This document shows, piece by piece, positions 9,413 through 18,380 of a DNA stretch of 64,000 bases. The notes below the pieces were generated by a model. That model was not told where the DNA came from. It worked only from the letters and a program-made list of their open reading frames with translations, and ran no database searches. The position numbers were made by a program, and so were the translations under genes. This DNA is from CAYUPI01 sp964446585 (GTDB lineage: Bacteria; Verrucomicrobiota; Verrucomicrobiia; Limisphaerales; UBA8199), in contig CAYUPI010000027.1 of assembly GCA_964446585.1 (NCBI GenBank), positions 1 through 64,000 on the forward strand, written 5' to 3'. Position 1 is the stretch's first letter. Every line of letters begins with the position of its first letter.

Positions 9413-9493
9413 TGCCAAGGCATCATCCTTGCTGATCTGTGGGACGCTAATTGGAACTCCGTAAAAACAAGCTCCATAGCGAGTTGGCCGAGT

Positions 9494-9640
9494 TCACGTC
9501 CCACCAAGGAATGCGCGAACTCTTTTATAGGCCCGCAAGATGGCGGGCAGATATAGCGAAATCAGAATCAGAAGGATCGCCATGACGCACAGGAGCTCTG
9601 TCAAAGTGAGCGCGGTCAGTCGCTTCCAGCTTTTGTTCAT
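9494..9640 (-). CDS. Orphan pseudopilin-like stub
   Basis: A 48-residue peptide, MNKSWKRLTALTLTELLCVM followed by AILLILISLYLPAILRAYKRV. It has the type IV prepilin/pseudopilin N-terminus: a basic leader, a small residue before the cleavage point, Glu at +5 and a long hydrophobic helix. It stops right after the helix, with no globular domain. It could be a degraded DUF1559/GspH-type pseudopilin, common in this phylum, or a minimal helix-only pilin. There are no pilus genes nearby. Confidence 0.5.
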   Translation of the reverse strand: MNKSWKRLTALTLTELLCVMAILLILISLYLPAILRAYKRVRAFLGGT

Positions 9641-9852
9641 ACTTTGGTTCCACTTAATTGGACCGTATAACCCTCCATTCCTCACGGCCGCGACAGGAAA
9701 TCCAGGTAGTCGGAGTTTGACTTAGAGCGAGGGGGCGATCGGGAAGCAGTGTCCCCCTCACCATTCGGGCTTTCGCATTTTTCGCATAGTTCGCTTGGGC
9801 CAGGGCGGGAATCGCGAATGCGGGCAGCTCGCAGTTCTGGTACCTTAACTTG

Positions 9853-10224
9853 TCACCCCTTCGACGAGCTGAGCACGAAAGAGTTTTCTTCGCTGTCCTT
9901 GAAAGTCGCGAATGTCCCCCAAGGCTCTTCTTTGGGAGGCGCGTCAAAGGCTACCCCTCGTCCGGAAAGTTCTTTGTAGGTTTGGTCAATGTCCTCGCAA
10001 TGATATGAAACCCCGGAAAACGAGCCGATGCGGTCCTCCTGCCCTTCGGGGGTGAAAAGAACAACGCGGGTCTCCGCCTTTGGGATGCGGAGCTCAATCC
10101 AGCGCTGTTTGCCATTGAAGGGCTGGTCGGTGATGATCGTAAAGCAGAGTTTCTCGGTGTAAAAATCCAATGCGCGCTTTTGGTCGCGCACAGGAATGGA
10201 CACGAATTTAATTTGTTTGATCAT
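9853..10224 (-). CDS. VOC (glyoxalase/bleomycin resistance) superfamily protein
   Basis: A 123-residue single-module VOC protein starting MIKQIKFVSIPVRDQKRALD (ATG at 10222-10224; the in-frame extension upstream is not VOC-like). It shows the two beta-alpha-beta-beta-beta halves: RALDFYTEKLCFTIITDQ and RWIELRIPKAETRVVLF, then VSYHCEDIDQTYKELSGRG and WGTFATFKDSEENSFVL. Metal ligand candidates are in the second half (E in DSEENSFVL). The substrate cannot be named. It is a stand-alone gene. Confidence 0.88.
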   Translation of the reverse strand: MIKQIKFVSIPVRDQKRALDFYTEKLCFTIITDQPFNGKQRWIELRIPKAETRVVLFTPEGQEDRIGSFSGVSYHCEDIDQTYKELSGRGVAFDAPPKEEPWGTFATFKDSEENSFVLSSSKG

Positions 10225-10325
10225 AGTGATGGCACTTTCGGACAGGGCGCCAGCGCTGTCGAGCCGCAAGGTGTGAAGATTCACAAAAGTCTTGTCCATT
10301 TAAAAGGATAGGTGAGGTTTGCTGG

Positions 10326-10637
10326 ATGAATCGTCAACAAGACATCGTGCCGGTGGACGCTTACGTGCTCGACGTTTTGCTCCGCGACCTCGTCGGTCAT
10401 AACAAACGGCCGGCTGCGTTTCTGGTTTATCTTTATCTTTATGGAGCAGCGGCGCGATCTCGCTGGCGGCCCGTAAGAGCGAGCCTGCGCGATATAGCCG
10501 AAGCTACCGGCTTGTCGAAGAGCGCGGCGGAGACGGCAATGAAGATTCTTCGACGCCGGCATCTGATAGCATCACGAGCCAGCTCCCGCACCGCCCGCCC
10601 GCGGCACCGGGTCCTTCGGCACTGGCGTTCAGGTTAG
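10326..10637 (+). CDS. Small helix-turn-helix protein
   Basis: A 103-residue basic protein. Residues 53-80 (SLRDIAEATGLSKSAAETAMKILRRRHLI) form a clear winged-helix/GntR-MarR-like recognition motif. The N-terminal part (DAYVLDVLLRDLVGHNKRPA) is predicted helical, and the tail is arginine-rich. It converges with nuoN and its stop overlaps nuoN's stop region by 4 nt. It is probably a DNA-binding regulator; its target is unknown. Confidence 0.75.
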   Translation: MNRQQDIVPVDAYVLDVLLRDLVGHNKRPAAFLVYLYLYGAAARSRWRPVRASLRDIAEATGLSKSAAETAMKILRRRHLIASRASSRTARPRHRVLRHWRSG

Positions 10638-12163
10638 AGCCCGGCGAGCTTGATGGCTTCTACCAGCGGTCGGATGAGCAAATTGGGCGCACAACCGAGC
10701 AAAAGAACAGCCAGCGCCAAGAGGCAGAGAATGCACTGGCTCGCGATCGGCGTCGGTGAGCGCGGAGCGTCAGCGGGCGCGTCTGCCACATAAATTTGCT
10801 TGAGGACCTGGAGATAGTAATAGAGAGAAACCGCACTCAGGGCGAGTGCCAGGATCACGAGCCAGAGCAGGCCAAGGTTTTGTGGTCCGCCGGCCAGCAC
10901 GGAGGAGAAGACGTAAAACTTGCCGAAGAAGCCGGCCAGGGGCGGGATGCCGGCCAATGATAGCATAAAGATCATCATGCAAAATGAGAGGATCGGGGCG
11001 CGCCGACTCAAGCCGGCAAAATCCACGAGCCGTTCACCCCCGCCCTGCTGCTGGACGACGGAGACAACGCCGAAAGCGCCAAGCGTCGTCAACCCGTAGG
11101 TCACAGCATAATAAACGAGTGAGGCCAGGCTCGGTCCGCTATGCGCCAGCACGCCGAGCAGCATGTAGCCGGCATGAGCAATAGCGGAGTAGGCCAGCAA
11201 ACGCCGGACACTGGTTTGCACGATTGCCACCAGGTTGCCCAGCAGCATGGAGGCCGCGGCGACTATAGCCACGACCGGCACCCAGCCGGGGGCAGTCGCG
11301 CGAAACGCACCACTGCCCTCCGCGCCGGCAAAACCTAGCATCATCACTTTCGCGAAGACAAAGAAGCTGGCGACTTTAGAGCCGGAGGCGATGAAAGCGG
11401 CGCTGGGCGTTGGCGCGCCTTCGTAGGCGTCCGGTGCCCAAAGATGGAATGGAACAGCCGCGACTTTGAAGCCGAACCCGATCACAGTCATGACGATGGC
11501 GACGACGAAGAGCGGATCGATCGCCAAGTAGGAAGCTCCGTCGGCGCCGGTGACGCTGTGAACGGCCCTGCTGCCCGCAGCCTTTGCGATTTCCCCAAGG
11601 TTTGTCGAGCCGCCCACGCCATACAGCAGGCTCAGACCGAACAATGTGAAGGCGGCACACATTCCACCGAAGAGAAAGTACTTCAGAGCTGCCTCTGCGG
11701 ATTTGAGATTTCGTTTATTGAAAGCCGTAAGGATGTAAAGGGACAAACTGGTGAGTTCGAGTGAGATGAAGATCATCAGAATGTCTTCCGAGCTGACCAG
11801 GAACATCATCCCGACCGCCGCCAGCAGGATCAGGGCAAAATACTCGCCGACGTGGCTGGTGAAATCGGTAACAATGGAAATCAGCAGAGTGAAGATGGCA
11901 AGGATCAGCACGACTATTTTGACAAGCCGGGTCAGTGGATCGACCACGAGCATGCCTTGGAGGTAATTCGCGTGCTCGGGCATGACCAGCATCCAGGCGA
12001 TGGCCGCCACGCAACCGACGCAGGCAATGAGCGCGCCGATCAGGAGTCGGATGCGAAGCTCCAATTCGCGCATTGCCAACAGATCAGCGGCCAGGACGAC
12101 CAGGGCGGCGATGACGACGATGGTCTCGGGTGCGGCGAGTTTGAGCAGATCAAGGTAGCTCAC
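10634..12163 (-). CDS. nuoN: NADH-quinone oxidoreductase subunit N (antiporter-like)
   Basis: A 509-residue integral membrane proton-pumping subunit of complex I. The conserved features are visible: the glutamate helix (FISLELTSLSLYILTAF), the TM7 lysine in FGFKVAAVPFHLWAPDAYEG, and the next lysine in FIASGSKVASFF. It is the last gene of the operon and overlaps the preceding nuoM copy by 4 nt (ATGA), indicating translational coupling. Its length is normal for NuoN. Confidence 0.96.
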   Translation of the reverse strand: MSYLDLLKLAAPETIVVIAALVVLAADLLAMRELELRIRLLIGALIACVGCVAAIAWMLVMPEHANYLQGMLVVDPLTRLVKIVVLILAIFTLLISIVTDFTSHVGEYFALILLAAVGMMFLVSSEDILMIFISLELTSLSLYILTAFNKRNLKSAEAALKYFLFGGMCAAFTLFGLSLLYGVGGSTNLGEIAKAAGSRAVHSVTGADGASYLAIDPLFVVAIVMTVIGFGFKVAAVPFHLWAPDAYEGAPTPSAAFIASGSKVASFFVFAKVMMLGFAGAEGSGAFRATAPGWVPVVAIVAAASMLLGNLVAIVQTSVRRLLAYSAIAHAGYMLLGVLAHSGPSLASLVYYAVTYGLTTLGAFGVVSVVQQQGGGERLVDFAGLSRRAPILSFCMMIFMLSLAGIPPLAGFFGKFYVFSSVLAGGPQNLGLLWLVILALALSAVSLYYYLQVLKQIYVADAPADAPRSPTPIASQCILCLLALAVLLLGCAPNLLIRPLVEAIKLAGL

Positions 12164-13689
12164 ATCAAACCTGCCTTTCTGAGACCTTCAAAGAGCGGCG
12201 AGTCGAAGCTCGGCACGATCCAATCCAGCAACAGCCGCGGATACAACCCAATAACGAGCGACGCGCCAATGAGCAGGACCGCGCCGAGGCGCTCCGAAAT
12301 GGTGATGGGGTTCAGATCCGGGTGAGCGGGGCCATCCGCCAGGGCCGGCATCGCTTGCGGGCCGTGCTCAGGGAAGAAGGCCTGGAGAAGAGCGCGGAGC
12401 GTGTACGCGACGCCAATCAGAATTCCGACTCCAGCCACCACAGCGAGCGTGGGCGAAGCGTCCCATGCGCCGATGAGCACTTGCAGCTCAGCCACGAATC
12501 CGCTGAAGCCAGGCAGACCCATAGACGCGACACCGGCGATGGTGAACGTGACGGCAGCGAAAGGCAGGGCCTGGCTCAGATTCATTTCGTGGAGTTCGGC
12601 AAATTGCCGGGTGTGAGTGCGGTCATAAACCATTCGGCCGACGACCGCGAACAGGAGGCCGGCGATGATGCCGTGCGAAAACATCTGGAGCACCGCGCCG
12701 TGCAGTCCGGTGAGGTTGAGCGTCATAAGGCCCAGCAACACGAAGCCCATGTGGCTGACGCTCGAATACCCGATGACGAATTTGAAATCTTTCTGCACCA
12801 GCGCCACCATCGCTCCGTAAACGATGCCGATGACGGCGAGCAGACTGAAGACCTCACGCCAGGAGACCAAGCCCAGCACCTGGAATCCCCACGGGTCCAG
12901 CCCGTGCGGAAAGAGTGTCATCGCCACGCGCAGGCAGCCGTAGGCGCCGAGCTTCATGACGACACCGGCCAGCAGCATCGAAGCGGCCGTGGGCGCAGCT
13001 ACGTGACCGGTGGGCGCCCAGGTGTGGAAAGGCCAGAGACCGGCCAGGATGGCGAAGCCGACAAACACCAGCGGGAAGGCCCACATTTGAAAACTCTGCG
13101 AGAAAGAGAATTTGGCCAATTCCTCGACGTTCATCGTATGTCCACCGGCCACGACGTAGGCGGCAATGAGGCCGATGAGCACCATGGCGCTGCCGACAAA
13201 CGAATAGAGCGCCAGCTTCATGGCACCGTATTCACGCCGGGTGGAACCCCAAATCGCGATGATGAAATATTTTGGGATGATCGCGATTTCGTAGAAGACG
13301 AAGAAAAGCAACAGGTCAAAGCTGAGGAAGACGCCATACACGCCGCCGATCAGGGCCAGGTAAAAGGCGAAAAATTCCTTGGCGCGAATTTCGATGTTCC
13401 ACGAAAACAGGATGCCGGCGATGGCGGCCAGGCCGGTCAAGAGAATCAGGGTGAGGCTGATACCGTCCGCTGCAAGGTGGTATTCGAGGCCGAGAGCAGG
13501 AACCCAAGGAACTTTGGTGATAGTCTGAATCTCGCCTGGTTTCGAGTGTAAAGTGCCTGCCAGGCCAAACACGAAGCTTGCGAGGGCGGTCAGCAGGGCA
13601 ACCGTGCGTGCAGCTCGAGCGTTGCCTTTCGGTAGGATCATCAGCACCGTCGCACCGAGGAACGAGATATAGATCGTCCAGGCGAGCAT
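12160..13689 (-). CDS. nuoM: NADH-quinone oxidoreductase subunit M, second copy
   Basis: A 509-residue antiporter-like subunit starting MLAWTIYISFLGATVLMILP at the ATG 13687-13689, which overlaps the stop of the other nuoM. The TM5 glutamate is present (LLLFFVFYEIAIIPKYF), as are the TM8 lysine (GVVMKLGAYG) and the TM12 glutamate (GFSGFVAEL). The central TM7 lysine is not: the segment reads FAILAGLWPFHTWAPTGHVA where the neighbouring copy has FAVKVPLMPFHTW. It is a tandem paralogue rather than a recent duplicate, since the two sequences are strongly diverged. Confidence 0.93.
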   Translation of the reverse strand: MLAWTIYISFLGATVLMILPKGNARAARTVALLTALASFVFGLAGTLHSKPGEIQTITKVPWVPALGLEYHLAADGISLTLILLTGLAAIAGILFSWNIEIRAKEFFAFYLALIGGVYGVFLSFDLLLFFVFYEIAIIPKYFIIAIWGSTRREYGAMKLALYSFVGSAMVLIGLIAAYVVAGGHTMNVEELAKFSFSQSFQMWAFPLVFVGFAILAGLWPFHTWAPTGHVAAPTAASMLLAGVVMKLGAYGCLRVAMTLFPHGLDPWGFQVLGLVSWREVFSLLAVIGIVYGAMVALVQKDFKFVIGYSSVSHMGFVLLGLMTLNLTGLHGAVLQMFSHGIIAGLLFAVVGRMVYDRTHTRQFAELHEMNLSQALPFAAVTFTIAGVASMGLPGFSGFVAELQVLIGAWDASPTLAVVAGVGILIGVAYTLRALLQAFFPEHGPQAMPALADGPAHPDLNPITISERLGAVLLIGASLVIGLYPRLLLDWIVPSFDSPLFEGLRKAGLM

Positions 13690-15245
13690 CAGAATTTTAG
13701 GTGATCCACCATCTGCACGACGGTGTTGTTGATAGTCCCCAGCACAATTTGCGGATAAACGCCGAGCACGAACATCAAGGCGATGGCCGGCAGCACCATG
13801 ATTCGTTCGGCGAGCGTCAGATCGGGTAGCCGCGACCATTTTTCATTCAACGGTCCGCTAAAAACGCGCTGCACAATCGTCAGGACGAAGATTGCAGTCA
13901 CGAGCAGGCCGATGACCGAGAGCGCCGTGGCCCACGTCGCCAGCGCGAAGGCGCCCTTGAAAATCAGGAATTCGCCGATGAACCCGTTAAGCCCGGGCAG
14001 GCCGAGCGAGGAAAATAGCGCGATACCCATCAGGCCGCAGAAGACAGGCGCGATCTTGCGCAAGCCGCCGAAATCGTTCAGGCCGCGCACGCCGCCTCGC
14101 TGCTCGAGGAAACCGAGAAACCAGAACAGTGTCGAAGCAGTCAAGCCGTGATTGAACATTTGCAGGAACACGCCGTTCATGACTGCGGCTTTTTCCCGCG
14201 CGGACGCGGCGTCGCCGCTGGTCACCTGCGCGACGGCAAAGACGCCGAGCAGGCAATAGCCGAGGTGGTTGATGGATGAGTAGGCAAGGACGCGCTTGAG
14301 ATCGCGCTGGGCGAAGGCGGCGCAGGCGGAAAAAATGATCGTAATGACCGCCAGCCAGAGCAGCGGCGTTAGCATCGCCCGCATCTGCTCGGGAAAGATT
14401 GGCAGGAGGATGCGAAGGAAGCCATAAACGCCCATCTTCGACATCACGCCCGTGAGCAGCATCGTCGTGCCCGTGGGCGCTTCGGCATAGGCTGAAGGCA
14501 GCCAGGTGTGGAACGGCATCAGCGGCACCTTGACGGCGAAGCCGAGGAATGCGCCGGCAAAAATGACGCCGGCCAGCACCTCCTGTGTCTTCAAACCAGG
14601 CCAACCCAGTTTCACAGACAGAGCGGAAGCCAATGTCTTGTTGCGCCCTAACTCGGCCAGGTCGGTGAAATCAAATTTATTGGTCGCCAGGTAAATGGCG
14701 AGAAATGCCATTAGCAAGGCGACGCTTCCGACCATCGTGTAAATGAAAAACTGCAGCGCAGCCGGCGTCCGAAGCGGCCCACCCCAGAGTTTTATCAGGA
14801 AAAATGCGGGAATGAGGCTCAGCTCCCAAAAAATGAACCAGTGGAAAAAATTGAGGGCTGTGAACGTGCCGAAGAGGCCAGCTTGAAGAAAGAGAACGAG
14901 TCCAAAATAAATCTGAACTCTCTCCTCGATTTTCCACGAAGCCAGCATTGCCATGGGCACAACGATGGCCGAGAGCAGCACCATCAGCAGCCCGAGGCCA
15001 TCCACGCCGACGTGGTACTGAACAGCCAGTGACGTGATCCAGTTATGTTGCTCTTCGAATTGGAGTTCGCTCGAAGATGAGTCGAACCGCACCCACAACA
15101 TCACCGTCAATGCCAGCGCCGCGAGGCTGAAGGCCAGCGACAACCGGCGCGGCAACTCCTTTTTGTCCGCGCCCAACCCGACGACCATTAGCCCGCCAAT
15201 GAGCGGCAGCAGCGTTAGAACAGAAAGGAAGGGGAAATGGCTCAT
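13689..15245 (-). CDS. nuoM: NADH-quinone oxidoreductase subunit M, first copy
   Basis: A 518-residue complex I antiporter-like subunit. All canonical residues are present: the TM5 Glu in FFHWFIFWELSLIPAFFLI, the TM7 Lys in LGFAVKVPLMPFHTWLPSA, the TM8 Lys in LLTGVMSKMGVYG, and the TM12 Glu in GLNGFIGEFLIF. The start MSHFPFLSVLTLLPLIGG at 15243-15245 overlaps the nuoL stop by 4 nt. It is the conventional NuoM of this operon, beside a second diverged copy. Confidence 0.95.
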   Translation of the reverse strand: MSHFPFLSVLTLLPLIGGLMVVGLGADKKELPRRLSLAFSLAALALTVMLWVRFDSSSSELQFEEQHNWITSLAVQYHVGVDGLGLLMVLLSAIVVPMAMLASWKIEERVQIYFGLVLFLQAGLFGTFTALNFFHWFIFWELSLIPAFFLIKLWGGPLRTPAALQFFIYTMVGSVALLMAFLAIYLATNKFDFTDLAELGRNKTLASALSVKLGWPGLKTQEVLAGVIFAGAFLGFAVKVPLMPFHTWLPSAYAEAPTGTTMLLTGVMSKMGVYGFLRILLPIFPEQMRAMLTPLLWLAVITIIFSACAAFAQRDLKRVLAYSSINHLGYCLLGVFAVAQVTSGDAASAREKAAVMNGVFLQMFNHGLTASTLFWFLGFLEQRGGVRGLNDFGGLRKIAPVFCGLMGIALFSSLGLPGLNGFIGEFLIFKGAFALATWATALSVIGLLVTAIFVLTIVQRVFSGPLNEKWSRLPDLTLAERIMVLPAIALMFVLGVYPQIVLGTINNTVVQMVDHLKF

Positions 15246-17335
15246 GACGCGTGGCACCCCCAAATCAGGACGAGAACCAGTACGGCCAGGGCGATGCCGA
15301 TCAAGCGCAGATAATTCTGAACGCGCCCGTCCTGCAACCGCGACATAAGCCCGCCACCCCCGCGGATGCTTCGACACCCCTGATCGAAGCCAAGGTTGAC
15401 GACCCACTCATCGATGAACGAGTTGACCCAGGAGAAGCCGATGACGAGGGACGAAATCAGTTGGACTGCGCCATGCCAGACCCAGGAATCCAGCCAGTCG
15501 CAAACCCTGGCCCACCAGGCGTTGAGCCACACGACAGAGTGCTCATAGATTTCATCGACGTAATATTTGTTCCGGAGAAGACCAAAAATGTCGGGCCGAA
15601 ACCGTTCGAGGAGGTCGAGGTCTTCGGCGCGGGCCATTGGCCGTCGGCCATAGAGCCACCAACCGAGGCCGATGCCGAGCAGGACGACCACGCTGGAAAG
15701 CAGCATCAGGCCCATGACTTCACTTTCGAACAGTTTGCTGAGAGCCGACGCGGCGCGGTGTCCGCTCAGAAATTGCTGGAACCAGGGCCAAGCCGGCGTG
15801 CCGATAAAACCGAGCAGCAGTGAGAACAGCGCAAGTACAATGAGCGGCAGCGTCATGACGCGCGGGCTTTCGTGGGGGGCGGCGCCACTGTGGTTAGCCG
15901 AGTGACTTGAGGCTGAAGACTGTTCGGACCCGCCAGCCCTTGATGAACCAAAAAACACGTAGCAGATCTGGCGCGTCATGTAGAACGCCGTCAACAGCGC
16001 GCCAAACAGCCCGAGATAAAACGGCCAACGGGAAACGCTCCAACCGTGAGCGGCGTGAAGGATGTGGTCCTTGCTCCAGAAACCGGAAAAGAACACCGGC
16101 ACGCCGCTCAAGGCCATCATACCTATGGCGTAGGTGGCGAAAGTCACGGGCATGAATTTTCGCAGGCCACCCATGCGGCGAACATCCTGCTCTTCGTGGC
16201 AGCCGTGGATAACTGAACCAGCGCCCATGAACAGCAGCGCCTTAAAAAAGGCGTGGGTGATGAGATGGAACATGCCGACCGCCACTCCGCCCACGCCCAG
16301 GCCCAGCATCATGAAGCCAAGTTGTGACACGGTGGAATAGGCGAGGATGCGTTTGATGTCGGTCTGGGCGACGGCGATACTGGCGGCGAACACAGCCGTG
16401 ATTGCGCCCACCCAAGTAACTACCTGCAAGGCCGCCGTCGCCGCCGCAGGGTCACCGGAAGGCGGCGCCATCAAAGGATAAACGCGAGCCACGAGGAACA
16501 CGCCCGCCGCGACCATGGTGGCGGCATGGATAAGAGCGCTGACTGGCGTCGGACCTTCCATGGCGTCCGGCAGCCACACATGCAATGGCACCTGTCCGGA
16601 CTTGCCCATTGCGCCGCAGAAGATCAATAGCGCAATGCCGGTGGAAACCGCCATGCCAGCGCTCGTAGTCTGCGCGACCATGCTCGCCAGGGCGGTTTGT
16701 TCCAGACAGCCTTTGCCGGCGTCGTAGAACAACAGCGTGCCAGTTTGAGAGTAGAGCCATACCATTCCTAGCAGCAATGCCAGGTCGCCGATGCGCGTGG
16801 TGACGAACGCTTTCTTGGCGGCAGCCGCCGCGCTGGGTTTGTGATACCAGAACCCGATCAGCAGATAAGAAGTCAAGCCAACCAGCTCCCAGCAGATAAA
16901 CAGCAACAAGAGGCTGTTAGCGATGACGACACCGAGCATGGCGGCTGTGAACAAGGAGAGAAAACAGAAGAAGCGCGTGAAATTTTCGTCATGGGCCATG
17001 TAGCCCAAGCTGTAGATGAAAATCAGCAGGCCGACGAGAGAGACCATTACCAGCATGACGGCGGTGAGCGGATCCAGCACCCAGCCCAACTCCAGCCAGG
17101 AGTCGCCGAACTGGAACCAACGGAAATTGACGAACTGACGCGACACTTCGCCGTGGCCAGCGTGCTGAATCGCATTGACCAAAGCCAGGCAGGACAGGAG
17201 TAAGGCGAACACCATCGAGCCGATGGCGAGTGCTGCAGCCCATTTGCGCCGCGGCTGCTTCAGCACCGCGCTCAGGCCAGCGGCGAGCAGCGGCAGCGCG
17301 GGGATCAGCCAGAGGTATTGCGTGACCCAAAGCAT
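15242..17335 (-). CDS. nuoL: NADH-quinone oxidoreductase subunit L, C-terminally enlarged
   Basis: The largest antiporter-like subunit (697 residues; E. coli NuoL has 613). It shows the TM5 Glu in LLFICWELVGLTSYLLIGFW, the TM7 Lys in CGAMGKSGQVPLHVWLPDAMEG, and HAATMVAAGVFLVARV. The C-terminal lateral-helix region, between NKYYVDEIYEH and VQNYLRLIGIA, is about 25-30 residues longer than in E. coli or Paracoccus-type NuoL by my hand count. The extra part contains WVWHGAVQLISSLVIGFSW and a glycine-rich stretch. A longer lateral helix would be needed to span an additional NuoM. It lies 1 nt from nuoK and overlaps nuoM by 4 nt. Confidence 0.95.
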   Translation of the reverse strand: MLWVTQYLWLIPALPLLAAGLSAVLKQPRRKWAAALAIGSMVFALLLSCLALVNAIQHAGHGEVSRQFVNFRWFQFGDSWLELGWVLDPLTAVMLVMVSLVGLLIFIYSLGYMAHDENFTRFFCFLSLFTAAMLGVVIANSLLLLFICWELVGLTSYLLIGFWYHKPSAAAAAKKAFVTTRIGDLALLLGMVWLYSQTGTLLFYDAGKGCLEQTALASMVAQTTSAGMAVSTGIALLIFCGAMGKSGQVPLHVWLPDAMEGPTPVSALIHAATMVAAGVFLVARVYPLMAPPSGDPAAATAALQVVTWVGAITAVFAASIAVAQTDIKRILAYSTVSQLGFMMLGLGVGGVAVGMFHLITHAFFKALLFMGAGSVIHGCHEEQDVRRMGGLRKFMPVTFATYAIGMMALSGVPVFFSGFWSKDHILHAAHGWSVSRWPFYLGLFGALLTAFYMTRQICYVFFGSSRAGGSEQSSASSHSANHSGAAPHESPRVMTLPLIVLALFSLLLGFIGTPAWPWFQQFLSGHRAASALSKLFESEVMGLMLLSSVVVLLGIGLGWWLYGRRPMARAEDLDLLERFRPDIFGLLRNKYYVDEIYEHSVVWLNAWWARVCDWLDSWVWHGAVQLISSLVIGFSWVNSFIDEWVVNLGFDQGCRSIRGGGGLMSRLQDGRVQNYLRLIGIALAVLVLVLIWGCHAS

Positions 17336-17336
17336 T

Positions 17337-17648
17337 TCAGCCCTTCATCGAATGCATCTCGTCCACGTTTGTGGTTTGGTAGTGGCGGTAAATGGCAATA
17401 ATCAGTGCCAGACCGACGGCGGCTTCAGCCGCCGCAACACCAATCGAAAAAAGAACGAAAAGAACTCCGGTGAGCAACTGCGGGTTGGGTCCGTGCCGCC
17501 AGAAAGCGATGAAGTTCAGATTGGCGGCGTTGAGCATCAACTCAATGCCTATGAGGACGATGATGGCATTGCGACGCGTCAACGCGCCGGCCAGGCCGAT
17601 GGCGAAGAGCAAAGCCGAAAGCACCAGATAGGCCGAGAGCGGAGTCAT
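17337..17648 (-). CDS. nuoK: NADH-quinone oxidoreductase subunit K
   Basis: A 103-residue, three-helix membrane subunit. The signature GIELMLNAANLNFIAFWR contains the conserved glutamate of helix 2; a second conserved glutamate is in VAAAEAAVGLALIIA. I start at the ATG 17646-17648 (MTPLSAYLVLSALLFAIG), which gives the usual family length; a TTG start 21 codons upstream would add a non-homologous leader. It lies 1 nt before nuoL. Confidence 0.95.
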   Translation of the reverse strand: MTPLSAYLVLSALLFAIGLAGALTRRNAIIVLIGIELMLNAANLNFIAFWRHGPNPQLLTGVLFVLFSIGVAAAEAAVGLALIIAIYRHYQTTNVDEMHSMKG

Positions 17649-17663
17649 AAGAGCGAATTGAAC

Positions 17664-17793
17664 AAGCTCCAACCACGACGATCCAACATCCAGAGAATAT
17701 CCAAACTCCAAATCCCAAGCCGAGTTCGCACCGATGCGTTCGGAACTTGGTTATTGGAATTTCTCTGGAGCTTGAACCTTGGAGCTTGGAGCT
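17664..17793. repeat. TCCAA-rich imperfect hairpin in the nuoJ-nuoK spacer
   Basis: The 145-nt spacer inside the operon is filled by two facing arms. The left arm is rich in TCCAA/TCCAG/TCCAAA units (17668-17721). The right arm is rich in TTGGA/CTGGAGCTTG units (17750-17793), including GGAGCTTGGAGCTT. The centre holds CCGAGTTCGCACCGATGCG. It could fold as a long imperfect hairpin in the nuo mRNA. Confidence 0.5.
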
Positions 17794-18291
17794 TCATTTG
17801 GTTTCTTTCTCTTTCATGGCGATGATCACAGCCCCAATCAAAGCGGCCGTCAGCAACAAGCCGATAACCTCTAGCGGCAACAGGTATTTGGTCATCAATT
17901 GCTCTCCAAGCTGGCGGACGGTAACCTCGGGCGCAGGCGGCATATTGCGAGCGCTAATCGAACTGCGCAGAGTGGTCGCTGCCAGCACCGCGAACACGGC
18001 AAGGGCGACAGCGACCCCGCCGCGCCACGAGTGCGAGAGAATCGGTTGCTGCGGCGCCTCACTGCCGCGGGTGAGCAGAATCGCGAACACGATCAGGATG
18101 GCCACCGCACCGATATAGACCAGAATTTGGGCGAAGCCGACAAACTGCGCGTCGAGTTGCAAGTACAGAGCGGCCAGACCGGCGAAAGCCACCGTAAGCG
18201 CCAGCGCGCAATGGACCAGGCGGCGCAGGCTCATTGCGGCGATGGCGCCGGCCAGCGTCAACAGGGCGAGGATGATGAAGATGATGTTCAT
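17794..18291 (-). CDS. nuoJ: NADH-quinone oxidoreductase subunit J
   Basis: A 165-residue, five-helix membrane subunit. It shows the conserved helix-3 segment FVGFAQILVYIGAVAILIVFAILLT, with the pi-bulge glycine/tyrosine region characteristic of NuoJ/ND6. The last helix is followed by KEKETK. It is separated from nuoH by 89 nt and from nuoK by 145 nt, unusually loose for this operon. Confidence 0.95.
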   Translation of the reverse strand: MNIIFIILALLTLAGAIAAMSLRRLVHCALALTVAFAGLAALYLQLDAQFVGFAQILVYIGAVAILIVFAILLTRGSEAPQQPILSHSWRGGVAVALAVFAVLAATTLRSSISARNMPPAPEVTVRQLGEQLMTKYLLPLEVIGLLLTAALIGAVIIAMKEKETK

Positions 18292-18380
18292 CGTAACGTT
18301 GTTACCAGGCTTTGTGGTTACACAAATACACGGCTACAGACTTGCAGGATCACCGAGTCACATGGTTCGACCATGCGACT

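Noticed and set aside
12322..13551. Long plus-strand ORF (409 codons) opposite the second nuoM
   Set aside because: It is rich in His, Arg, Asp and Gln in patterns expected from reading a membrane-protein gene backwards, and the opposite strand encodes a clear NuoM.
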